A stretch of 64,000 bases of DNA from positions 69,170,372-69,234,371 of the forward strand of contig CM043953.1 in NCBI GenBank assembly GCA_014529385.2, read 5' to 3'. This document shows, in pieces, positions 45,901-58,455 of the stretch. The translations under genes and the position numbers were made by a program. Source of the DNA: Adiantum capillus-veneris (taxonomy: Eukaryota; Streptophyta; Polypodiopsida; Polypodiales; Pteridaceae). Numbering within the stretch: the first letter of the stretch is position 1; each line of letters opens with the position of its first letter. The notes below the pieces were generated by a model. It was given only the letters and a program-made list of their open reading frames with translations. It made no database searches and was not told the DNA's origin.

Positions 45901-47190
45901 TACATAAAGTGCATCAACAAGTGTGAAGGAACTGCCATTTGCAGCAGTAAGCACAATCTTTCCAACTCCCTGAACCGGATAAGAGGCATTGTTGGCACAA
46001 GTGATTGAATTCCCATGAGGGACAAACTCGAGAGAGGTGAGGTAATTCACGATGTGAGGTAATGTGCTTTGTAGCACTAGTGTCAAAATACCACACATGT
46101 GAATGTGCAGCAATTGACAAGCATGCATCATGGACAGCAGGATTGTAAGTGCACTCTGCACTAAAAGCCCATTCTGCATCAACATCAGCATCACATTCTC
46201 CTTTCACAGAAGACTCAACAATGGCTGCATTTGTAGTGGAACCAGCATTTGCAGTGGAACCACCCTCTTTCTTTTTAGCCTCTTTGGCCTTCAACTTAGG
46301 ACACGACTTGATCAAGTGATCATTAGCTTTACAATAATGGTAATGCATCTTCTTTTTTCCCTTATCACCAGAATTTCTAGACGAATTGCTGCCAACAGAA
46401 GCATTAGGAACAGAAGTTTTGCCACTCGTAGCAGAACCATAAGAAGTGGTTGCATTGTTGTTACCACCCTTTCTTTGAGAAGCAATAAAAGCCTGTTCAA
46501 CTGCACGCTATCTAGTCCTGTTTTTCTGGAAAGTGACTCTTGCAACAGCAATGTGCATAATGCATCAAACTTGACAACTTCTGGATTTCCTTGGGTCATA
46601 AGTCTCCAAGTACTGGCAAAAGTCTGGTAAGAATCTGGTAAGGCATCTAGAACAGACTGCACAAGGGAACTGTCTGAAATGACTTCACCTACAGAAATAA
46701 ATTGTTCATTGATATACTTGACACTAGCAAGGAAAGTGTCCATATCATCTTCCTCATGCATAACCTTCGACTCCAGCTCTTTACGCAGCAAAGCAATTTT
46801 AGCCTCATTGCGGCTTGCATAAAGACCGGCCAAAATATCCCAAGCCTGTTTTGTAGATTTTGCTAAACGGATGTGAGGAACAATGGTGCACTTCATAGAC
46901 AACGCAATCAATGCATGAGCCTGTGCATCCTTTACATCCCAACGAGCTTGTTCTATCGTAGGCAAAACAACTCGAATAGCAGCAATCCTTGCAGCAAGAC
47001 CTGCAACATCCTCAACATCACCTACATCCTCAGAACCAGGACGTACATCAATGCCCTGCACAATATTCCAGATGCCCTTCGACACAAGAACGTGTTGCAT
47101 CATATAAGCGCACATAGGGTAATTGTCCCCATCCAGCCTGTCCTCAGCAGCAAACATCTTGAACACATCTGTGTTGTTGTTGTCAGCCAT
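42968..47190 (-). pseudogene. Copia gag-pol polyprotein, decayed
   Basis: From MADNNNTDVF at 47190: gag helical domain to about 46500; a zinc knuckle where the first Cys has become Tyr (YHYCKANDHLIKSC); protease with WYFDTSATKHIT, where the catalytic Gly is Ser; pre-integrase zinc region FGHLNF and CEGC; integrase core with HSDVCGPM, FIDDYSRHAWVF and GVAERKNR. The reverse transcriptase from 44400 shows GTKWVYKLK, YGLKQSPHAWYE and YVDDLLI; RNase H shows CEAEYRA and YTDSQSALAVA, ending VPTQDNLANLFTKAL. Breaks include a one-base gain in a G8 run at 45272-45279, TAA near 44288, TAG near 43530 and frameshifts near 46500 and 43265. It would have encoded all retrotransposition proteins before decay. 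Confidence 0.9.
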
Positions 47191-47549
47191 GGTAAATGTT
47201 GCACCTGATGTGAAAACTGCCCGAAAATAGGAGAAACGGAGTGGGAACAACACGTGCTATATAGCACAAACCGTAGAAGACTAATAGGCACCTGTTATGC
47301 AAAAAACGGCACTGACAGAAACTCTGCACAAAATGACGAAATAGCCTGTGCAGCACTACCTGTAGTGGAAACGGAGGCCGAAATGAGCCCGAATCAAAAA
47401 TCTGAGCAGATTGAGCTCTACAAGCCGGCCCTAAGTATTTGTCGACCTGCAAACACTTACCAAACCTCACTGTAATCGGAGAAAGTGAGCAGGCGTGTGC
47501 TGGAGAAGCTGACGACTAAGCTCGGGAGGACGCAACCTACGCTGACGGT

Positions 47550-47773
47550 TGGATTTAGGGTTGCAGAGAAACGCACATAGCTTGGAGAAGACGAAGAAAT
47601 CTCAAGGCACACAATAGAGAGTGTGTTACTTAGTATGCAATGGAAAGATAGATAGCCCTAGAGTGATGGGCGTATATACAATGCTCGGGGGAAAAAACCT
47701 CCTAAAGAGGGAAAAAATGCCCCGGCGGTCCTAGTGTGTTCACACACATCACTACCACATGTATATGGTAACA
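47550..47773 (-). repeat. 5' LTR of the copia element
   Basis: 224 bp partner of 42669-42892, followed inward by the leader and gag start at 47190. Confidence 0.9.
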
Positions 47774-48060
47774 TCTACCCACCTCAACCTACTCATTTCA
47801 CTCTGATACGGTGGCTCTTCCAGATTTGGAGGCAGCTTGTTCTGCGAGCAATCTCTTGCACATCATTTCTTGAGGAAAGTGGTGAGAGGAGAGAAGAAGA
47901 AGCGGGAAAGGAATGTAATGACTAAAAAAGGCATGCGCCAGTGACAGGTCTGCCTAGCTTGAGGCCTGTTGGCGTCGACTAGCCATGGCCAAATCAGTGA
48001 TGGCGAGGGTGTTAATACTAGTCATGCCTTTTGATCTTATCACATATCATAGGTATATGT
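47774..48060. other. Flank of copia insertion, no gene recognised
   Basis: Short frames without motifs. Confidence 0.4.
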
Positions 48061-48166
<106 letters not shown>

Positions 48167-48344
48167 TGGGCATGCAAGATCGAGGCTTTGTTGGGGGTGG
48201 GAAAAGGAGGATGATGATGGGGTTACGAGTAGTTGTCAGGGGAGGAGCCAGTCACAACGTGTAGAAAATGTGTGAGCAGGTTGAGTTGAGTATTTGGATC
48301 AAGCCCCACAAAGGGAGAGAAAGAGATCGATGCATCATGGCAAG

Positions 48345-48345
<1 letters not shown>

Positions 48346-48430
<85 letters not shown>
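48346..48430. repeat. Compound microsatellite (AC)n(AG)n
   Basis: AC units to about 48385, then AG units to 48430. Confidence 0.96.
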
Positions 48431-48432
<2 letters not shown>

Positions 48433-48673
48433 AAGCTCGAGGGCAATCAAAGTGGCAGACATGTTGGCAAGTGTGTGGCATGGAAAGACTGCTACCAGCT
48501 TAGACACTCAAAGTACTTTGCCAGAAAAGGAGAAGAGAACCATGGAAGGCATGCAAGATAGTGCGCGCCTTCACACACACAAAATAACGATTTTAATCTA
48601 TCGATGCCCTGCAAATGGTTGGGAACTTCACCTGATGAAGCCGTTTTGAGTTGAGCAAGTAGATTCTTGATAG

Positions 48674-48676
<3 letters not shown>

Positions 48677-48719
<43 letters not shown>
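48677..48719. repeat. (CT)n microsatellite
   Basis: A 43-bp CT run. Confidence 0.95.
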
Positions 48720-48722
<3 letters not shown>

Positions 48723-49308
48723 GCATGATGTGGATGAGTGCATATTGCCTGAAGCCCTTAGCTTGTGGCATATCATTATCATGCTCTTCTTGTCCATGCT
48801 TGACATGTAGCAAATACTGCTTCTTCCTTGGATTTGTTAATAGATTTTCCACAGTTCAGTGGGCACAAAATAGGTGACGTTGATAGCTCACAAGGATCTT
48901 TGGACCAACTCCCATGTAGTATAGCTAGATGTTTGCTGGCCTAAATTGGCAAGAGTGCAAACTAGCAAGTGTGAGAATTTTCTAGATATTAAAGTAGCAA
49001 GTCTCTTACTATATGGTAAGCGGCTTACCATATACCAAGTGCACATTTCCCACATGGCAAGTGTATGGTAATCAATAACCACATAGTGAGAAATTTCTAC
49101 TTAGATCCCAACTAGAAAATTCTCTAAATTGCTAGTTTGCACTCCTAGTTTAATCTAGCTAATTGGACGTCTTATTTGCTACATAACAAACAATCTAGCA
49201 ATAATCTAACTAATTGAATGTCTTATTTTCTACATAGAAAAATGTACAATCTAGCAATAAATTCAAAATATAAGGTGGTTTATCATATTTAGAACTTACA
49301 ATTAACGA
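48720..49308. other. AT-rich spacer, no gene recognised
   Basis: Includes a short imperfect inverted repeat around TTACTATATGGTAAGC/GCTTACCATATACC (49006-49038). No coding motif. Confidence 0.4.
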
Positions 49309-49322
49309 GAGAGAGAGAGAGT

Positions 49323-49381
<59 letters not shown>

Positions 49382-49498
49382 AGACTTCCCAATTGAAGAA
49401 ACAACTAGACACAATATTTTGCACCAAATCTGAGCGCACCTTATATGATGCTTTTTTTGCAATCATATTCCTAGCTACCACAAATCAAGAAGCAAATA

Positions 49499-49567
<69 letters not shown>
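49309..49567. repeat. Two microsatellites, (AG)n and (CT)n, in opposite phase
   Basis: AG-rich run at 49309-49379 and CT run at 49502-49567, purine-rich then pyrimidine-rich on the same strand, separated by about 120 bp of unique sequence. The two could pair as a large imperfect inverted repeat. Confidence 0.93.
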
Positions 49568-49568
<1 letters not shown>

Positions 49569-49604
49569 AATACCCTTGTGTCAGTTGCGGAACGTTTGCT
49601 CCAA

Positions 49605-50270
49605 GTTTTGCATAGTTATTATTTTTCACAATCCTCTCTCTCTCTCTCTCTCCCCAAAATATGCTTGTGTGAATTGTGGATGGACTGCTCCGAATTTTGC
49701 ATAGCTTAGTCTCTTTCACAATAGGGATCTATCTTTCAGTGTCCAAATGAGTGGCGGAATTTTGATGGATGGCTCCAAATGAGTGTATATATTATAAAAA
49801 TATCTAAGCAATTCATCTCGAAGCCTACATAACCAACTCAAATTCTAGTTTTAGCATCTTGTATTGATAGACAAACATTATTTTTCCCTACTAAGAATTC
49901 GATGTCCCTTATAAAAAAAGATTCAACAATTAGCTCACAAATAAAAGCTTTATGTCTCTCTTAAACGATTTAATAGCTCGTATTTCTTGGTCTTTAAAGG
50001 TTAAAAAATATAATAGGTCATGTATATTCTTGAAATCTTTAACGTTTGAAAGATTTAGGGCTAAAGATTCATAAAGATCCTGATTGAACTTGCTCCATTA
50101 ACCTAGCAGATAGCGGTAACGTACAGCTGCAACGAGCTCTTGAAAGCGAGGAAGTGCACGAGTACAACAACAGGGATGTTGGAACTTGGGCTAGTTGGGC
50201 GAGGGCACCAGAAGCAGCAGGGTTTCTCTTTCTGGTCTCTGCAGCACGTGCCAGCAGGACGTCAATGTCA

Positions 50271-50313
<43 letters not shown>

Positions 50314-51132
50314 GTCGCTTGAGCGTGGCGGGAGCAAATCCAGGTTTTTCTTGGCAAATCTTTGTCCCTAAGCATGTAATTTTTCACACAATTATGCCTA
50401 AAAATAATGAAACAATTCATCTCCAAAGCCTACATAACCACTCAAACTCTAGTTTTAGCATCTTGTATTGATAGACAATCAATCTTCATATGAAAAGCTA
50501 GAAAATTTTTATCTTTCGAAACATTTAATCTCATAACTAGGGGTATTTTGGAAAATTCAAAAAATTTCAAGGACATTTTGAGAAATTGTGACAAATTTTA
50601 AGGGTATTTGGGAAATTTTTGAAATTTCAGGGGTATTTTGGAAATTTCCACAAATTAGAGGATATTTTGGTAAATTTTTCTTACTTTTAATTCCTCTACA
50701 AGTTGAAAAAGTGAAATGGGCTATGCCCAAGTAACGATGTCCATGTGTCAGAAGCTACATGAACAACACAAAAAAGAGATGCACACCTTTTGATGTCTTG
50801 AAAAACCAAGAATTTACTAAGCTTATTAGTGTATGGAACCTAGAATTGTACATGAGGACATACTCACAAGCTTGAAAAGTGCCAAATTGCAAGAAGGCAG
50901 TTGCAAAATCTCAAAGCTTAGCAAACAAGGGCCTAGCTTGCCTAAGGTCAAAGGAATTTTTAACACTAACTTTTGAAGGTCTTTGATGAAGCTAACCCTA
51001 AGGTCTTTAAGCTCCATTATGTAGCATTGCTCTTTAACAGACCATCTCTCATTTGGACCCCTTTAACCTTGGCCTCGTGTTGAGACAAATCCATAAGCAC
51101 ATGTCTATATTCTAACTCACATATTAAATGAT
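49605..51132 (-). repeat. Inverted copy of the 13043-14640 block
   Basis: Reverse complement of the block including the gypsy LTR start piece (50960-51132), the junction to non-LTR sequence and the GC-richer part with a (CT)n run at 50273-50309. The LTR terminus TGTCATAAAA is missing, cut near 51132. At the other end a segment of about 60-90 bp (TTGTGT...GCATAGTT, 49577-49700) is present twice. Confidence 0.85.
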
Positions 51133-51239
51133 CAGCTGCTCGGGTGACAAAGAAGAAAGAAATTGTTCATCATCCATACCTGCATTAAACACACGAACAT
51201 TTAAACTTAATATTGAATGAATGGAGAAAAAAACATGGA

Positions 51240-51268
51240 CAAGTAGAGAGAGAGAGAGAGAGAGAGAG
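51240..51268. repeat. Short (AG)n run
   Basis: AG repeats of roughly 28 bp at the left side of the palindromic tandem unit. Confidence 0.9.
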
Positions 51269-51317
51269 GGGACTCATAAAGGGGGACGGATTCCTGTATA
51301 GAGATATTTTGTTGAAT

Positions 51318-51861
51318 TTCTGTGAATTTGTAAAAGCACTACGCTCAGGGTGCGATGGAGACTGAAGCTACATCGCAAAGGTCTGCTCATAGAAGTTACT
51401 TGCCCCACCACTAAATCTAATTGATCAGGTGAAAGAGACGCTAAGAAGCAGTAGTAGTGCTTCTTAGTGTCTCTTTCACCAGATCAACTAGATCTAGCGG
51501 TGGAATGAGCAGCATCTATATTGAGCAGATCAGGCTCGCGATTGCAGCTTCAGTCTCCATCCCACTCAGAGCGCAGTGCTCATCGTCCCTTCTGTGAATT
51601 TGTAAAAGCACTGCGCGCTGGGTGCGATGGAGACTGAAGCTGCATCGCGAAGTCTGCTCATAGAAGTTGCTTGCCCCACCACTAAATCTAATTGATCGGG
51701 TGAAAGAGACGCTGAGAAGCAGTAGTAATGCTTCTTAGTGTCTCTTTCACCAGATCAACTAGATCTAGCAGTGGGACGAGCAGTATCTATATTGAGCAAA
51801 CCAACTTCGCGATTGCAGCTTCAGTCTCCATCCCACTCGGAGCGCAATGCTCGTCGTCCTG
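51318..51861. repeat. Tandem pair of 272-bp fold-back palindromes
   Basis: A unit beginning TTCTGTGAATTTGTAAAAGC occurs at 51318 and 51590. Within each unit two arms of about 120 bp are imperfect inverted repeats: AGCACT.CGC...GCGATGGAGACTGAAGCT on one side returns as AGCTTCAGTCTCCATCCCAC...GCGCAGTGCT on the other. The centre of the first is near 51450, where GCTAAGAAGCA meets TGCTTCTTAGT. Transcripts would form long hairpins. It may be a MITE that duplicated, or a subterminal part of the CACTA element to its right. Confidence 0.9.
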
Positions 51862-51994
51862 CTTGTGAGAACATACCTAGAGCATACGTACCTGGAGTGG
51901 ACGTAAAGACCATTAAATACAATGACGCATATAGACAAAAATGGACAAAAATCAACGTGAATACAATATACATTATAAAACGGAGCTAAATTGT

Positions 51995-54900
51995 TCAAAT
52001 ACAATATTTATGGCTTGAAGAGATCTCTCTCTCATCCTCGCAAAGCTCAGCATAACTTCCTATATCTATATAGAGCTCTCCGTTTAAACAGATGTCCTCC
52101 GTTTCATTTTGTAGATCCTCTGCATGCACCCCATGGAGAGTAGCAGCTTGATGCTCATCTGGCACCACCTCAGCGGCTTCAAACTGAGCATCTTCTCCGA
52201 TCTCCTCCACTGACGCCGCTATAATTGGCACATGGTAGCCTTCATACTTTCGTGCACTACGAGGGGCTACCTCTATGACGTACCACCAGTTTGATGCAGA
52301 CTTTGTAGGATGAAATATCACATGCCAAAGCCACATAACTTCTAAAATTGGATGTTAACTATTTACATACTTACTTGTTCACAATGCTCGAGTAGTACGA
52401 AAGTATCTCTTAGGTCAGTCCATTTCTTAGTTGAATCCACCTCAAGAAAACCAGACTCTCCTCTATGCACAGTAGCGTTGCGTCCCTCCATGATTATCTT
52501 GAACCATTGCACGTCAAACAAGTCGACAAAAAATCCTCTTTAATCGATCCTCAAAATCTCTTGTAGCGTGCCGAAGTAAGTGAGTTTCACCCCCGCAGGA
52601 TCTGCATCAAAGGGACATCGTCGACTAGACTGTTCAAATTTTTCCATGATTCCACAATCTTGAGTAAAACGCTTTTTGTCGATTCGTTCCACCCTAAAAT
52701 GTCAACCTTTAGACCATGCTGCTGTGTACGACTTATACTACAACCAACAAAGATTATGAGTGGCCGTTCAAACATCTAGAAAGTCACTAGTCATACATTG
52801 CAAACTTACCTTGGTTGCACAACCCCGAGAGTACTTTCACTCCTCCTCAGTCACTTCTTCACCGCACTGTTGTGCGCTTTTCAATTGGTTGTGCAACCAT
52901 CTTAAGCTCATGAATGTTGGTAGGCTCTCCAGACAAGTCGGATAGTGCATCGGTGGTCGTCTTCCTCGTCTCCACTCGATTCGTGCCCTTTGTCACTCTT
53001 GCTTTGCATCCTCATATTGTGAAATCCGCTTTTGCATCACTGGATTGTGAAGCATGCAAAATCGGTTGATTTTAGCCTCTAGATCTTCCATCATCTTCTT
53101 CTCAACACCGAGATTGCACATGACAATCCCAGATATGCGCTCATCATCTATGGTTCGCCGTAGCGTGTCCCGGGCTTTATCAAATCCGTCTAGCCACTCT
53201 CCAATGTACACTAGGGACTCGGATACCAGCCAACCTTCTGCCATGCTACCCTCTGGACGTGCCTTCTGACGCACATATCCCTTGAGAGTTTTCATGAAAC
53301 GTTCTAAAAAGAACATCCATCTAGAATATATTGTGCCAGCTATTTCCACCTCATCAACTATGTGAACAAGAAGATGCACCTAAATAGTTAGCATGATAGT
53401 AGGAAAGTGTTTCTCAAACATGCACACAACCTCCATAGTGTTTAGTTTGGCGAATGGTATGGAGTCTACGTTGATCTCCTTTTGTGAGATCCATTGCACC
53501 AACTTCGCAAGTTTGTAGATTGTGTTACGGATGTCAAGAGACAAACATCCCTCAATGGCCACTAGCAAAATAAACCGCAAAATACATGCAGCAATGATAT
53601 TAAAGTCCACACATGAATTTGTTACACAATTCTCACTATGATATATTCCACTATGAACATACCTGACACATTTTATACCAGTCGTGTGACTTCAAACCGG
53701 TAAGCTTTCCTTCTTTAGTAAAACAAGTTCGGAGCGAGTGCATTACACCAGTAGGGGTCCGCAAAGATGAAATGGTCTCTTTTACTTTGTGTTCTTGGGC
53801 TCCTGTGAAAATCCATGGCGCCTTAGGGAGTTTTATCGATCCATCGGATGCTGTATGCGGCCAATATTGCTCCATACGATCCACATTTCTAAGGTCAACC
53901 CTGGCTTCCAAAGTATCTTTCTTGCCAGTCAGATGGTCCCATAGCAGATTACCCACATTCTTGAATATGTGCATTGGATCGAGCAAGTGATTGATCATGA
54001 GTCGGGCTCGATATGGTAACTCGTACCATAGAGAGAGTCTTTTCATCCCCGGGGGCAAACCGTCATCACACATCTTCTTCTGCTCTAACCATGCTTGTGC
54101 AGACATCCTCGGTGGCTCTCTTCCCAAAAAGCCGTCACGTAACACATGATTCTCTGGAAGATACGCTTGACGACCTTCGTAGATTTGCTTCTTCAATGAG
54201 GACGGCCGACGTACATTAAGTCTAGGTCCACATGTGACACATTCTCTGTATCCGCTTGTTTGAAGCCCTGCATGTATACACATGATAATAGATAATCTTG
54301 AGAAAAACCAAGATTTACAGTGTTTGAGTATGTGTAAATCACCTAAGCATTCTGTTAGTCCGGAACAGTCATGCATGGTCCACATTAGAATGCCTCTGAT
54401 CAAAGCATTTCGTCGACCTGTGTGTCGGATCATATCCACCACTTCTATGCTAATCCACAATTGTTGTAACTCTTCCAATAGTGGACGAAGATACACATCC
54501 ATATTCCTCACTTTATACCGCCCGGCACAATCAAGCTTAGCCATAGGTGCCCCTTCCTCGTAGTCAACCACTGGAGAATGTTGTAGTTGCCGATGACAAC
54601 GGGCCATACACTGTAAGATGTTGATCTTTGACCAAATGGATTTACGCCATCCATAGCCAAGCCTAGGCGCAAATTTGGAGCTTCCCTGGCAAAATCCGGC
54701 CATGTTTCATCTATATGTTTCCAGGCTGCGCAATCTGCAAGAATCCGTAGCACACCATCCGAAGATTTATTCTCATCATACCATGATGCTAGGGCGGCCA
54801 TGGACTTACATTCGAAGGAATGCTTGATGCGAGGAAGCAGAGGAAAATGTCGCAAAACCTTTTGTGCAATTTTTGTTCCGTGGACATCTACTCGATATCT

Positions 54901-55711
54901 CTCGGAATCACATTTCGAACACTTCTCCATGTCTATGTATTCTCCTCTGAAAAAAATGCAGTCGTTAGGACAAGCATGGATCAAATTGTAATCCATCCCC
55001 AAGTTTCCCAAGATCTTTCTTGCTTCCTCTCTGGAATCTGGCATCACATTATCAGCTGGTAGTATGTTCTCTTTGAGCAATCTACACAATGAAAAAATAC
55101 GGTATAATTGTGTAAAAATCTATCAGATCATTATACATCTAGAGTTTTTTATTAAAGTAAACACATTGTAATAGATCACCTGAAAATCGTCGTGACGCTA
55201 GTGTCACTCCATCCAAACTTTGTTTGCATGTTGAGAAGAACCAGGAGCGCCTTGAATCTAGACACACGTGCTCCATCATACAATGGTGTATCGACTTCAC
55301 TTTTCATATCATCATAGATAAGCCTTTATAAATGCATGATCGTCTCGATCATTTCATCGATCTCGGGCTCAAACATTGCCTCGTTGGGAATGTGGTCTGC
55401 ATAACCATCCCCCGAGCTGTCAGAGGCTACATCTTTTGGCCTCACATATGCTGCTTGACCAAAGCGCCTGCGAAACGAACGCGTCTATTGGGTTGCAAGA
55501 TTGCTGTCTATTGGCCAGTGTCAGAGTCCGACGAGTTATAATTGGCAACAACTTGATCTATAATAGATGGATCAAACTCGCTAAATCCGCAAACATGCTG
55601 CAAAGAAACGCGTCTATGTCCATTGCACAGCATGCTTGCATTGATTACAAGGACATAAGATCCTCGTTGAGAGATAGGTGTTTCGGTTGGACGGCCCCAC
55701 ATCCTCGTCAC
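51995..55711 (-). pseudogene. CACTA transposase, TNP2-like (Transposase_21, DUF4218, DUF4216)
   Basis: Order on minus: an N-terminal frame 55711-55508 of unknown type; then 55089-54508 with LGMDYNLIHACPNDCIFFRGE, a Cys pair CSKCDSERY and LGLAMDGVNPFG, the TNP2 core. A frameshift near 54525 leads to MDVYLRPLLEEL. A GT-AG intron lies at 54268-54342, then ECVTCGPRLN and LLDPMHIFKNVG at 54260-53651. The next part carries the DUF4218 signature VHLLVHIVDEVE...SRWMFFLERFMKTLKGYVR (TAG near 53379 probably from CAG). C-terminal DUF4216-like sequence and an acidic tail end near 51995. It is the enzyme that cuts CACTA ends, here probably inactive. The 5' terminus may be the one at 57899; the other terminus was lost near 51140. 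Confidence 0.82.
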
Positions 55712-55782
55712 TACTCATAATGAGGGTAAAAACCTTATAACCTGGATAACAAATTTAATCTTCTATTGGCATTCTCCGTCTT

Positions 55783-55853
<71 letters not shown>

Positions 55854-56710
55854 CACACTGCAAACTACCTCACATTCTCTGGTCATGTTCAATCCCCGCA
55901 CACCTCGGTCTAGAGGTGCACGGAAATCAGAACCACCAGTTATAATCTCGTCTTTATTGGTTAATGCCTATATTTATGGGTAGAAGAAATCTACACACCC
56001 ACGTCTACATGATAGTGCATGTAATGGACAAAACCCCTTTGCCTCTTCTCTAGTTGTAGCATTTCACAGCATCTTAACATCTTTTCACAATAGATCTTTG
56101 TTCGAAGGATTACTTAACACATTACATGTTGGCCTCCAATCTGAGTATCATGCCGTTAAAAGCTTTCCAACTTAAGGTCGCATCCGTAGAGAAGAAGAGA
56201 GGGATCACCGTTTGTCTAACTCTAATTTTTTACAGTAATCTCGAAGGTAAACTCTAATATAAAAACTCAATCCAAAATCTAATTTTAAATCTAACCTAAT
56301 TGAACATGTGGTGATTCTCTCCATTGAAGGGTAAAAGACATACCAATAGGACTACTTGCTGCGTAGATGTGAATGGGCCTCACTTCATAACACGACTTTA
56401 AATTTCAAATTCGTTGTTTGCTCTCGCACGTGCGCTCTCGCTCTCGCTCTCTCTCTCTCTCAACAGTAGTAGTTGAACATGGAGGTGGAATTGCTGGTCC
56501 GCATGATCCATCAAACATAAATTTAGATCTAAGTTAATTTTAAACTCAAAATAAACTTAGATTTAATCTAATCTAACGTAAATCTAACTCAAAATCAATC
56601 TAAATCTAATTTAATCTAACCTAAATAAACCTAAATCTAATCTAACGTAAATCTAAATCTAGCATAATATTAAACTCAACATAATAAATTTAAATGTAAT
56701 CTGACCAATA
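55712..56710. other. CACTA upstream region with (CT)n, no gene
   Basis: Contains a 64-bp CT run at 55787-55850, a shorter CT run at 56445-56460 and an AT-rich stretch (56515-56700) in which AAATCTAA-type phrases recur many times. No coding motif. Confidence 0.55.
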
Positions 56711-56959
56711 TAGATCTTTAAGGTCTCTTGGGATAGTTTCCTACGACGTTAAAACTTTCTTCTTTTCGGGTGTGTGTGTGTGGGTGTGTGTGTGCCAATA
56801 AAAAGAGGAAAATGGTATAACCTTTCTATCACCCAAGTGTGGTAGATTGGTTATGCCATTTCTTTCTTGAATAATAGGTCTTGAGTTCAACTCCTCGTCG
56901 GCTAGAGCTTTAAGGTCTCTTGGGATAGTTTCCTATGACGTTAAAGCTCTCTTCTTCTC

Positions 56960-56997
<38 letters not shown>

Positions 56998-57360
56998 CAA
57001 TAAAAGGAGGGAAATGATATAACCTTTCTATCACCCAAGTGTGGTAGATTGGTTATGCCCTTTCCCTCTTGAATAACAGGTCTTGAGTTCAACTCCTCGT
57101 CGGGTAGATCTTTAAGGTCTCTGAGATAGTTTCCTACGACGTTAAAACTCTCTTCTTCTGGGGGGGGTGTGGGTGTGTGTGTGTGTGTGTGCGCCAATAA
57201 AAAGAGGAAAATGATATAACCTTTCTATCACCCAAGTGTGATAGATTGGTTATGCCATTTCCCTCTTGAATAAGAGGTCTTGAGTTCAACTCCTTGTCGG
57301 GTAGATCTTTAAGGTCTCTTGGGATAGTTTCCTACGACGTTAAAACTCTCTTCTTCTTCT
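56711..57360 (+). repeat. Tandem array of about 200-bp units with tRNA-like (SINE) heads
   Basis: Four tails starting TAGATCTTTAAGG or TAGAGCTTTAAGG (56711, 56903, 57105, 57302) alternate with three tRNA-like heads. Each head has a Pol III A-box-like TGGTAGATTGG (56840, 57042, 57239) and a B-box-like GAGTTCAACTCC (56883, 57085, 57282); the A-start to B-end distance is 55 bp in all three, as in a tRNA gene. A GT microsatellite of different length sits in each tail. This fits a tRNA-derived SINE that became tandem. Confidence 0.72.
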
Positions 57361-57363
57361 TCT

Positions 57364-57481
57364 TCTCTTTCCTCTCTCTCTCTCTCTCTCTCTCTCTTTT
57401 CCTCTCTCAATGTGTGTGTATGCATTCTTTGTTTATGCATGTGTGTGTGTGTGTGTGTGTGTGTGTTTTGTTTATGTATGT

Positions 57482-57518
<37 letters not shown>

Positions 57519-57524
57519 AACACA

Positions 57525-57594
<70 letters not shown>
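57364..57594. repeat. Cluster of CT, TG and AG microsatellites
   Basis: CT-rich 57364-57400, TG 57437-57466, CT 57482-57514, TG 57526-57560, AG 57561-57594. All long frames here are repeat artefacts. Confidence 0.95.
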
Positions 57595-57598
<4 letters not shown>

Positions 57599-57784
57599 AA
57601 GGGAACATGAGAGAGAGGAGAGGAAAGGAGCATACCTGGCTCTCCTTCCTCTCCTCGTGTATGTCTGTGTGTGTGTATGTGTGTGTGGAGAAGAAAGAGA
57701 GAGAGAGGAAGAGCGCGGTTTACCTTTGCTTCCTTGAGCGCTGCTATGGACACTCTCGGTTTATTTTTTACCAATGTCGGCATC

Positions 57785-57899
57785 GCTATGGGCGTCGCGA
57801 AGTTACAAGTAAACTAGCGACAACCATAGCGACACCGTGGGTTTTCAATTTTGAGCGTCGCACTGTGAGCATCGCTAATGTGAAGTACCTCTTGTAGTG
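57785..57899 (-). mobile_element. CACTA transposon terminus with subterminal GCGAC motifs
   Basis: It ends CCTCTTGTAGTG, so the minus strand begins CACTACAAGAGG, the same 12 bases as the end at 17523. GCGAC/GTCGC motifs are repeated inward. Orientation suits the 5' end of the TNP2-like gene at 55711, 2.2 kb away. Confidence 0.8.
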
Positions 57900-58402
57900 C
57901 TCTCTCTGTCGTGCCCCACCTATCTAGTTTCTCCTTTCTTCTTATATTGTCTACCCATGTCGCAATTCTTGTTCTTGATTCTTGATTCTTTTTAACCGCT
58001 CCCAGCCATTGGTCAACCTTTCTAGACTCGAGCCTCTAACAGACAAGATCAAGTACAATGACATAGCATCCTTTGGTATCCCAAAAATGAAGATAATTTT
58101 TCTAAAGAGTCAAAACTTACTAATTAGAAAAGCTAGGATCTCGAAATGTAGTGCGATACAATCATGACGGGATAAAGGGACAGGATGGAGCTCTATCACT
58201 AGTGGCAATGCATGCCTATATGCAACAAGTTTACAAATATGACATGCAAGACTATAGACATCCCGTATTAATAGGGGGTGAGTATAGGTCCCTGATGAAT
58301 ATACCTGGATCAGCCTAGAGCTCAATGATCCTCTCCTCCCTATCCAAATTGAATGCTAGAATTTGATCTCTACCATCTCTGTCGTATAGTTTGGGCATTG
58401 AG

Positions 58403-58455
<53 letters not shown>

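Larger units (their letters stand above)
42669..47773 (-). mobile_element. Full-length Ty1/copia retrotransposon
   Basis: Both LTRs are 224 bp (42669-42892 and 47550-47773), differ at about 7 positions by eye, and begin TGTTACCATATAC on minus. Internal order on minus is gag, protease, integrase, reverse transcriptase, RNase H: the copia order. A purine stretch (CCAGGGGGTATT) precedes the 3' LTR. The priming site does not match tRNA-Met, and I could not assign its tRNA. A clean target duplication is not visible (ACTAT left, TCTAC right). Confidence 0.9.

Noticed and set aside
56820-56905. A functional tRNA gene
   Set aside because: A- and B-box spacing is right, but the acceptor and anticodon stems do not pair convincingly and the unit recurs in tandem, which fits a SINE head better.
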